From Chloroflexota bacterium (lineage in GTDB: Bacteria; Chloroflexota; Anaerolineae; Aggregatilineales; Phototrophicaceae): a stretch of DNA of 11,248 bases. The notes below the pieces were generated by a model. It was not told where the DNA came from. It did no database searches and saw nothing but the letters and a program-made list of their open reading frames with translations. This document shows positions 6,267 through 11,248 of the stretch, in pieces. The stretch covers positions 1-11,248 of the forward strand of contig QGUR01000139.1 of the NCBI GenBank assembly GCA_003242205.1. Direction: 5' to 3'. The translations under genes and the position numbers were made by a program. Within the stretch, counting starts at the first letter, position 1. Each line of letters opens with the position of its first letter.

Positions 6267-6389
6267 CGTCTGGTCCGGCTGGCCCAGACGCACTGCAGTC
6301 TTTTGCAACCTGACTGGAAAAGCCGAGTTGCATGACCAGCCGGCGCTCTCCTGTCCAGGCGGATCGGACAGGCACATCGCCGGCTTTTC
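6267..6389 (+). promoter_or_regulatory. Structured 5' leader with mutually exclusive pairings (attenuator or riboswitch candidate)
   Basis: Three hairpins lie in series. Hairpin 1 is CGTCTGG (6267-6273) with CCAGACG (6284-6290). Hairpin 2 is TGCAAC (6304-6309) with GTTGCA (6327-6332), whose 17-base loop displays GAAAAGCCG (6317-6325). Hairpin 3 is the terminator-like structure at 6338-6385. The loop sequence GAAAAGCCG is perfectly complementary to CGGCTTTTC (6381-6389), the closing arm and tail of hairpin 3. The two pairings cannot coexist, which is the logic of an antiterminator. The pump's start codon is 37 bases after this region. I do not recognise a known riboswitch consensus: the GGGGAGUAG core of the Mn2+ (yybP-ykoY) class is absent. 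The effector is unknown; a metal ion would be the natural guess. Confidence 0.5.
6338..6388 (+). terminator. Terminator-like two-part stem in the cation-pump leader
   Basis: The outer stem is AGCCGGCG (6338-6345) with CGCCGGCT (6378-6385). The inner stem is CCTGTCC (6350-6356) with GGACAGG (6366-6372), and the two are joined by small internal loops of four and five bases. The structure ends directly in TTTT (6385-6388), a short T run. GC-rich stem plus T run fits a regulated or partial intrinsic terminator ahead of the pump gene. Its 3' arm is the target of the competing sequence at 6317-6325. The short T run makes efficient termination uncertain. Confidence 0.5.
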
Positions 6390-6425
6390 GATTCACATAA
6401 CGTAATCAAACCCATGAGGGACAAA

Positions 6426-9245
6426 ATGCTCGTAAAGCCTCCCCAGCCATCCGAACAACAGAGGGAACGGGAAGAAGAATCTCCCTGGCACAGCCTGTCA
6501 CCGGATGAGTCGACCAATCGCCTCAAGGTTGCTCCCAATCTCGGTCTGTCCGAGGAAGAGGTAGCCGAGCGGCGAATGCGCTTTGGCCCGAACGAACTCA
6601 TCGACCGGCCGCCCAAGAGCCCGCTGGCGATTCTCTGGGAGCAGATCACCAACCCGCTGGTTCTGCTGTTGATATTCGCGGCGATTATCTCCGCGTTACT
6701 CGGCAAAGCCGACAGCGTGATCGCCATCAGCGCGATTGTGATCCTGAACGCCGTCCTGGGCGTCGTTCAGGAATATCGCGCTGAACAGGCGATGGCGGCG
6801 CTGAAGCGTATGGCCGCGCCGACGGTGCGCGTGCGTCGCGGCGGGCGCGTGCAGGAAGTCCCCGCGCGCGATATCGTTCCGGGCGATGTCATCCTGCTGG
6901 AAGCCGGAAATATCGTTCCCGCCGACGGGCGCGTGATCGAATCGGCCAACCTGCGCGTGCAGGAAGCCTCACTGACGGGCGAATCGCAGCCGGTCGATAA
7001 GCAGACACAGGCCATTTCCGATCCGAGCGCCCCGCTCGGCGATCGTTCCAGCATGGTCTTTATGGGCACGTCGGTGACCTACGGCCGCGGCGCAGCAGTC
7101 GTGACCGAAACGGGCATGAAAACGCAGCTTGGCCGCATCGCCGACATGATCCAGTCGGTCGAAAGCGAAAAGACGCCGTTGCAGCGTCGAATGGACGAGT
7201 TAGGCAGTGTGCTGCTCAAGGCCTCGCTGGCGGTCATGGGCATCGCGTTCGTGGTGGGCCTGATCGCCGGAGACTCGCTGGAAGACGTATTGCTGAATGG
7301 CGTCGCCATCGCCGTCGCCGTCGTGCCGGAAGGATTGCCCGCGGTTGTGACGATTGCGCTGGCGCTCGGCGCGCAGCGTATGCTGAAGCGCAAGGCGTTG
7401 ATTCGCAAGCTGCCCGCCGTGGAGACGCTTGGCTCCGTCACCACGATCTGTTCCGATAAGACCGGCACGCTGACCGAGAACCGCATGACGGTCACGATTG
7501 TCGACGTCGCCGGGCGCTCGACCCAGCTTGGCGAAATTCTCAGCCATCCGCTGCCCGAACTGATCCGTTCCAACGGCAACACGCCCGGCTACAGCGGCGC
7601 GCAAACGCTGACGCTGCTGGGCGGCGCGCTCTGCAACGACGCTTTTCTGGAGCCAAGCCCGGATAATCCGAACACGTTCGTCCCCGTGGGCGACCCAACC
7701 GAAGGCGCGCTGATCGTGGCAGCCGATCGCTTTGGCCTGCCCAAGGCGCTGCTCGATGACTGGTTCCCACGCATTGCGGAAGTGCCGTTCGAATCCGAAC
7801 GCAAGCGGATGTCGACGCTGCACCGTATCGACGACTGGGACGGGGTTCAGGAAGCACGGCCTTATCTCGCCGGGCTGCTGAACGCAAGCCCCGGAGCCGT
7901 CTTGACCATCACCAAAGGCGCGGTTGACAGCCTGCTCGAAGTGACCTCTTATGTGCGCGAGAACGGCGAAATCCAGCCGATGAATGACGAACGCCGGGCA
8001 CGCATCTCTCAGTCGAACGATCATCTGGCAGCCAACGGCCTGCGCGTGCTGGGTATTGCTTATCGTCTCGATGATGCCGTGCCTACGCCGGTGACTGCGA
8101 ACACTGTCGAGCGTGACCTGATCTTCGTCGGCATGCTGGGCCTGATCGACCCGGCCCGCCCCGAGGCCAAGGAAGCCGTTCGCATCGCCAAACAGGCGGG
8201 CATCCGCCCGGTGATGATTACCGGCGACCATCCGCTGACGGCTCTGGCCATCGCCCGCGAACTGGGCATCGCAAACGAAAACAGCCGTGTGCTCACCGGC
8301 TACGATCTCGCTTCGATGTCACTCGAAGAACTTAACGCCGTGGTCGAAGAAGTGCCGGTGTTTGCCCGCGTCTCGCCGGAACACAAACTCAACATCGTGC
8401 AGGCCCTGCAAAACCGCGGCCACATAGCAGCCATGACCGGCGACGGTGTGAACGACGCGCCGGCGCTGAAACGCGCCAATATCGGCGTCGCGATGGGCAT
8501 CACAGGGACGGCGGTCTCGAAAGAAGCCGCCGATACGGTCATCCTCGACGATAACTTCGCCACCATCGTCAGCGCTGTCGAGGAAGGGCGCACCATCTAT
8601 GACAACGTGCGCCGGTTCATCAAATACCTGATGGCCAGCAATACCGGCGAACTCATCGTTCTGCTGATCACGCAGCTTATTCAGGGCATGACCATTCCGC
8701 TGACGACGCTGCAGATCCTATGGATGAACCTGATCACGGACGGCGTGCCGGCGCTGGCGCTGGGCGTTGAAAAGACCGAGAAAGGCAGCATGACCCGCCC
8801 GCCCTACAGCCCGACGGAAAGCCTGTTCGATCGCGGCCTTGGTCGGCACATTCTGCTGGTCGGCAGCCTGCTCGGCGTGACCGGTCTGGCGCTCGGCTAC
8901 TGGGCATGGTCGAATGATATTCAGGCTGCGAATGGCGAACCCGCCTGGAACACGATGGTCTTCATCTTCCTGACGATCGCGCAGATGGGCCATGCGCTCG
9001 GACTACGCTCGCACCGCGAGTCGTTGTTCAGTCTGAATTTCTTCGGCAATCCGCTGCTGCTGGTGGCAGTCGTGACGACGCTGGTGGTCCAGTTACTGGC
9101 GGTCTACCTGCCGTTCTTCAACGAGATCTTCAACACGAACCCGCTAACGCTGGAACAGCTTGGGTTGTGTCTGGTTCTCAGCACGATTGTATTCTGGGGC
9201 GTGGAATTCGAGAAGTACCTGATCCGGCGCGGCGTGCTGTCATAA
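6426..9245 (+). CDS. P2-type cation-transporting ATPase (Ca2+-ATPase/PMR1-like)
   Basis: A 939-residue membrane pump that moves a divalent cation, most likely Ca2+ (possibly Mn2+), using a phospho-Asp intermediate. All domains are present: N-terminal cation_ATPase_N, actuator loop LTGES (183-187), PEGLP in M4 (301-305), phosphorylation site SDKTGTLT (D344), ATP-binding KGA (497-499), hinge TGDGVNDAP (671-679) and the C-terminal helices. SERCA Ca2+-site residues are kept: the M4 Glu of PEGLP, N739 and E742 in M5 (NTGE), and N768, T771 and D772 in M6 (NLITDG). The M8 site-I glutamate (SERCA E908) is Gln here (Q853, IAQMGHALG), as expected for single-ion pumps. I chose ATG 6426, which has GAGGG at 6416-6420 five bases upstream; the in-frame ATG at 6414 has no ribosome site. 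A structured leader precedes it and a strong terminator follows. It is unrelated in function to the upstream importer. Confidence 0.92.
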   Translation: MLVKPPQPSEQQREREEESPWHSLSPDESTNRLKVAPNLGLSEEEVAERRMRFGPNELIDRPPKSPLAILWEQITNPLVLLLIFAAIISALLGKADSVIAISAIVILNAVLGVVQEYRAEQAMAALKRMAAPTVRVRRGGRVQEVPARDIVPGDVILLEAGNIVPADGRVIESANLRVQEASLTGESQPVDKQTQAISDPSAPLGDRSSMVFMGTSVTYGRGAAVVTETGMKTQLGRIADMIQSVESEKTPLQRRMDELGSVLLKASLAVMGIAFVVGLIAGDSLEDVLLNGVAIAVAVVPEGLPAVVTIALALGAQRMLKRKALIRKLPAVETLGSVTTICSDKTGTLTENRMTVTIVDVAGRSTQLGEILSHPLPELIRSNGNTPGYSGAQTLTLLGGALCNDAFLEPSPDNPNTFVPVGDPTEGALIVAADRFGLPKALLDDWFPRIAEVPFESERKRMSTLHRIDDWDGVQEARPYLAGLLNASPGAVLTITKGAVDSLLEVTSYVRENGEIQPMNDERRARISQSNDHLAANGLRVLGIAYRLDDAVPTPVTANTVERDLIFVGMLGLIDPARPEAKEAVRIAKQAGIRPVMITGDHPLTALAIARELGIANENSRVLTGYDLASMSLEELNAVVEEVPVFARVSPEHKLNIVQALQNRGHIAAMTGDGVNDAPALKRANIGVAMGITGTAVSKEAADTVILDDNFATIVSAVEEGRTIYDNVRRFIKYLMASNTGELIVLLITQLIQGMTIPLTTLQILWMNLITDGVPALALGVEKTEKGSMTRPPYSPTESLFDRGLGRHILLVGSLLGVTGLALGYWAWSNDIQAANGEPAWNTMVFIFLTIAQMGHALGLRSHRESLFSLNFFGNPLLLVAVVTTLVVQLLAVYLPFFNEIFNTNPLTLEQLGLCLVLSTIVFWGVEFEKYLIRRGVLS

Positions 9246-9265
9246 CGATAGCGGCAACGATCAAG

Positions 9266-9303
9266 AAAGTCCCTCTTCCGGTAATCGGAGAGGGACTTTT
9301 TTT
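9266..9303 (+). terminator. Strong intrinsic terminator of the cation-pump gene
   Basis: AAAGTCCCTCT (9266-9276) pairs perfectly with AGAGGGACTTT (9289-9299). An inner CCG/CGG extension (9278-9280 with 9286-9288) closes a five-base loop. The T run spans 9297-9303, 20 bases past the pump stop codon. On the minus strand the following sequence is only TTTCTTGA, so it could also weakly stop transcripts arriving from the convergent small gene. Confidence 0.93.
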
Positions 9304-9360
9304 GCCTGCTTTCGGGACGTACACCCCTTCCGTTTTCCCTGCGACAAGAGCGTGTACGGC

Positions 9361-9636
9361 TCAGGCTTCCTCCTCGTCGCCAATTTCGCCGTCGATGATA
9401 TCGTACACGGCGTCGAGGAAATCATCGGCCCGTTCGATCGCTTCCAGCGCAGCTTCATCCTGAGATTGCATAAGCTGCGAAGCCGCCTCCAGCAGCGCTT
9501 CGGCAGCGCGGACGACCAGCGACGCAATATCCTGATAATCATGCGCGACGATCAGATCGTCAATGACTTGGCCCGCTGCGCGCGTCGCGCCAAGCGCTTC
9601 CTGCAAGCGTGAAACCGCTTCGGTAGAGGTATTCAT
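9361..9636 (-). CDS. Hypothetical very acidic small helical protein
   Basis: A 91-residue protein that I do not recognise. It has 22 acidic residues (11 D, 11 E) against four Arg and no Lys, and no Cys or Trp. Alanine and leucine with few helix breakers suggest two or three amphipathic helices (about 5-30, 34-58 and 60-83). It ends in an acidic tail, DGEIGDEEEA. There is no signal peptide or membrane segment, so it is probably cytoplasmic. The ATG is supported by AAGGA six bases upstream (9643-9647 on the complement). It lies 148 bp downstream of the PKD/WD40 gene on the same strand, with a hairpin in between, and converges on the cation-pump gene. It could be an adaptor, a DNA-mimic-like protein or a regulator; none of these can be chosen from sequence. 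The clean start site and biased composition favour a real gene. Confidence 0.65.
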   Translation of the reverse strand: MNTSTEAVSRLQEALGATRAAGQVIDDLIVAHDYQDIASLVVRAAEALLEAASQLMQSQDEAALEAIERADDFLDAVYDIIDGEIGDEEEA

Positions 9637-9728
9637 CGTTTTTCCTTACTGGCCCCAGTGCCGATCATCCACATTTTGCAGGCAATCTGGCTGCCGCCGC
9701 ATTGAGACGGGCCACACCTTCCAGATAC

Positions 9729-9760
9729 ATGCAGGCCCCGCCGAACAGCAGGGCCTGCAT
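9729..9760 (-). terminator. Perfect 10-bp hairpin after the PKD/WD40 gene, without a T run
   Basis: ATGCAGGCCC (9729-9738) pairs perfectly with GGGCCTGCAT (9751-9760) around a 12-base loop. Read on the minus strand it begins 25 bases after the stop codon of the PKD/WD40 gene and is followed by GTATCTGG, so the T run of a classical terminator is missing. It may terminate weakly, protect the message end, or separate expression of the two minus-strand genes. Confidence 0.5.
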
Positions 9761-9784
9761 TGTTATTGGGTCGTGCCGCCGCGC

Positions 9785-11248
9785 CTAGAACTCCCAGACC
9801 AGCACGAGGTTGTCGGCTCCGGCGGTCGCGATGCGAACACCGTCGGGCCGCCACGATGCTGCCAGCACTTCATCCGTGTGGCCTTCCAGCGTCTCGGCCA
9901 CGGCCTGCGCGTTAACGTTCCAGATGTAGGTTACGCCGTCGTCGCCCGAACTTGCCAGTGCCAGTCCGGCGCTCCAGACGACGTCATTGACGGCGTCCTC
10001 ATGTTCGTCAAGTACGGCCAGAGGCGTTGCCGTGGTCGCGTCCCACAGGCGCACCGTGCCATCGGCGCTACCGCTGGCAACCTGGAAGCTGTTGGGCCGC
10101 CATGCCACAGAGCGCACATCGTCGGTGTGCCCCTGTAGCGACGTCAACTGCATGCCGGTGGTCACATCCCAGATGTAGATCAGGTTGTCTTCACCACCGC
10201 TGGCCAGTAGCGTGCCATCGAAGCTCCATGCAACCGTCAGCACCGCGCCAACGTGTCCTTGCAGCGTGGCCAGCACATCACCCGTAGCGACATCCCAGAT
10301 CCGCACCGTACCGTCGGCGCTGGCGCTGGCGACACGGGTCTGATCCGGGCTCCAGGCCACAGCATTGACATCCCCGGTGTGTCCTTCCAGCACGCCGACG
10401 AGCTGAACATCCTGGCCCGCTGCCGCGCTCCACAGATGGATGACATCATCAGCGCCGCCTGTCGCAAGTGTGGCATTGTTGCCGCTCCAGGCCAGGCTCA
10501 GAATTTCGTCGGCGTGGCCCTGCACCATCTGCTGCGGCTGCCCGGTCGCGCCGTCCCAGATGATGAGAACACCGTCCCGTGCGCCGGTCGCAATGCGCCC
10601 GCCGTCCGGCGAGTAGGCAACAGCGTTGACGGGTTCGTCATGAGCCTGCAGCGTCAGCACGGGTTGCAGTGATGGCGTCTCAGGCTCAACGGGCGTCGGC
10701 GTCGGCTCAGGCGCAGTGACCGCCACTTCCTGCTGCGTCGTGTCCGTGCGGCCGTCCTGTCCCGTCACCGTCAAGGTCACGATGTACTGCCCTGCCTGTG
10801 CATAGGTGTGGCGCGGGTTCGGCTCGTTGCTGCCTTGCCCGTCACCGAAGTCCCACTGGTAGGCGACCGCATTCTGGCTGCCACTGCTGTCGAACTGCAC
10901 CGTCAGCGGCGCGTCCTCCACCTGCTGCGCGTTGAAGGCCGCCACCGGGGCCGGAGCCTGCACCGTCACCTCACGCTGCGTCGTGTCGGTGCGACCGTCC
11001 GCGCTCGTCACTGTCAACGTGACGACGTACTGCCCCGCCTGTGCGTAGGTGTGACGCGGGTTCGGCTCGTTGCTGCCTTGCCCATCGCCGAAGTCCCACT
11101 GATAGGCGGCCGCGTTCTGGCTGCCGCTGCTGTCGAACTGCACCGTCAGCGGCGCATCCTCCACCTGCTGCGCGTTGAAAGCCGCCACTGGGGCCGGAGC
11201 CTGCACCGTCACCTCGCGCTGCGTCGTGTCGGTGCGACCATCCGCACT
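9785..11248 (-). CDS. PKD-domain and seven-bladed WD40 propeller protein, C-terminal part (5' end outside window)
   Basis: 487 codons are visible, open to the window edge; a GTG at 11212 is inside a repeat and is not the real start. Residues 1-12 end one PKD repeat, two further PKD domains span about 13-93 and 94-174, and a Pro/Thr-rich linker (180-194, PEPTPTPVEPETP) follows. Seven WD40 repeats then run to the C-terminus. PKD hallmarks are WDFGDG, PRHTYAQAG and VTLTV; WD40 hallmarks are the GH...AWSPD...ASASADGTVRIWD pattern. The segment VLTLQ before blade 1 supplies the outer strand of the last blade, so the propeller is closed and complete. PKD domains usually occur in secreted or surface proteins and WD40 propellers bind partners, so an exported binding or scaffold protein is likely, but no signal peptide is visible. 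The unseen N-terminus may hold an enzymatic domain. Its stop codon is TAG (9785-9787). Confidence 0.88.
   Translation of the reverse strand, partial: SADGRTDTTQREVTVQAPAPVAAFNAQQVEDAPLTVQFDSSGSQNAAAYQWDFGDGQGSNEPNPRHTYAQAGQYVVTLTVTSADGRTDTTQREVTVQAPAPVAAFNAQQVEDAPLTVQFDSSGSQNAVAYQWDFGDGQGSNEPNPRHTYAQAGQYIVTLTVTGQDGRTDTTQQEVAVTAPEPTPTPVEPETPSLQPVLTLQAHDEPVNAVAYSPDGGRIATGARDGVLIIWDGATGQPQQMVQGHADEILSLAWSGNNATLATGGADDVIHLWSAAAGQDVQLVGVLEGHTGDVNAVAWSPDQTRVASASADGTVRIWDVATGDVLATLQGHVGAVLTVAWSFDGTLLASGGEDNLIYIWDVTTGMQLTSLQGHTDDVRSVAWRPNSFQVASGSADGTVRLWDATTATPLAVLDEHEDAVNDVVWSAGLALASSGDDGVTYIWNVNAQAVAETLEGHTDEVLAASWRPDGVRIATAGADNLVLVWEF
10727..11248 (-). repeat. Tandem 243-bp coding repeats (PKD domains)
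   Basis: Two complete in-frame 243-bp units (10970-11212 and 10727-10969) follow the last 36 bases of a third unit (11213-11248). By eye the two full units differ at about 25 positions, roughly 90% nucleotide identity. They differ at only five of 81 amino acids (A/V, V/I, SA/GQ, R/Q). The longest identical stretches cover the WDFGDG to HTYAQAG region and the start of each unit. More copies probably lie beyond the window edge. Confidence 0.9.

Noticed and set aside
6261..6289. TTGACA (6261-6266) as a -35 box of a promoter for the pump gene
   Set aside because: No AT-rich -10 box occurs 15-20 bases downstream; that interval is the GC-rich stem of the first leader hairpin.
6267..6389. Known Mn2+ (yybP-ykoY) riboswitch in the pump leader
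   Set aside because: The conserved GGGGAGUAG core loop and its partner sequences are absent. The leader was kept only as an unassigned attenuator candidate.
7200..8231. Minus-strand frame of 343 codons inside the P-type ATPase gene
   Set aside because: Antisense to the phosphorylation and nucleotide-binding domains of the pump, with composition typical of shadow frames.
11204..11212. GTG at 11212 as the start of the PKD/WD40 protein
   Set aside because: The frame stays open to the window edge and the 12 codons before it match the end of a PKD repeat, so the gene continues upstream.
10727..11248. CRISPR-like array from the repeated minus-strand sequence
   Set aside because: The units are 243 bp long, in frame, and encode PKD domains. 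No short repeat/spacer pattern exists anywhere in the window.

Overview
The window looks like a chromosomal piece of a moderately GC-rich, free-living bacterium. A member of the Chloroflexota (Anaerolineae-like) is my best guess from the gene mix: a BMP-type nucleoside importer, a PKD/WD40 surface-type protein and an IS200/IS605 remnant. No marker gene is present, so this placement is inference. Genes are tightly packed and all long reading frames belong to recognisable families.

Layout. (1) 1-145: the last 42 codons of an IS200/IS605-family TnpB and the element's hairpin right end. (2) 195-1436, minus strand: a CodA-type cytosine deaminase with the full metal and catalytic residue set, but with Cys in place of the E. 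coli specificity residue Asp314. (3) 1437-1551: a divergent intergenic region with a possible dyad operator. (4) 1555-6163, plus strand: a complete four-gene BMP-family ABC importer (binding protein, double ATPase, two permeases). Its last three genes overlap or nearly overlap, and a perfect 11-bp hairpin separates the binding-protein gene from the ATPase gene. (5) 6164-6425: a 262-bp gap with a weak terminator candidate and then a structured leader that looks like an attenuator or riboswitch. (6) 6426-9245: a P2-type (Ca2+-ATPase-like) cation pump, closed by a strong intrinsic terminator at 9266-9303. (7) 9361-9636, minus strand: a very acidic 91-residue helical protein of unknown function. 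(8) 9785-11248, minus strand, 5' end outside the window: a protein with at least two near-identical PKD domains, a Pro/Thr-rich linker and a seven-bladed WD40 propeller.

How the genes may work together. The deaminase and the importer are divergently transcribed from one 115-bp region and fit a nucleobase/nucleoside salvage module. The importer brings in nucleosides or bases, and the deaminase converts cytosine (or, from the Cys substitution, probably also 5-methylcytosine) to uracil or thymine. The P-type ATPase is a separate unit whose leader contains mutually exclusive RNA pairings, suggesting that its expression responds to a signal read in the 5' UTR. The acidic small protein and the PKD/WD40 protein lie on the opposite strand and converge on the pump gene.

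The most noteworthy points are the predicted 5-methylcytosine deaminase, the candidate attenuator in front of the cation pump, the SBP-ATPase intergenic hairpin, and the tandem PKD repeats that vary mostly at synonymous positions. I do not see a clearly new multi-gene defence or mobile system in this window.
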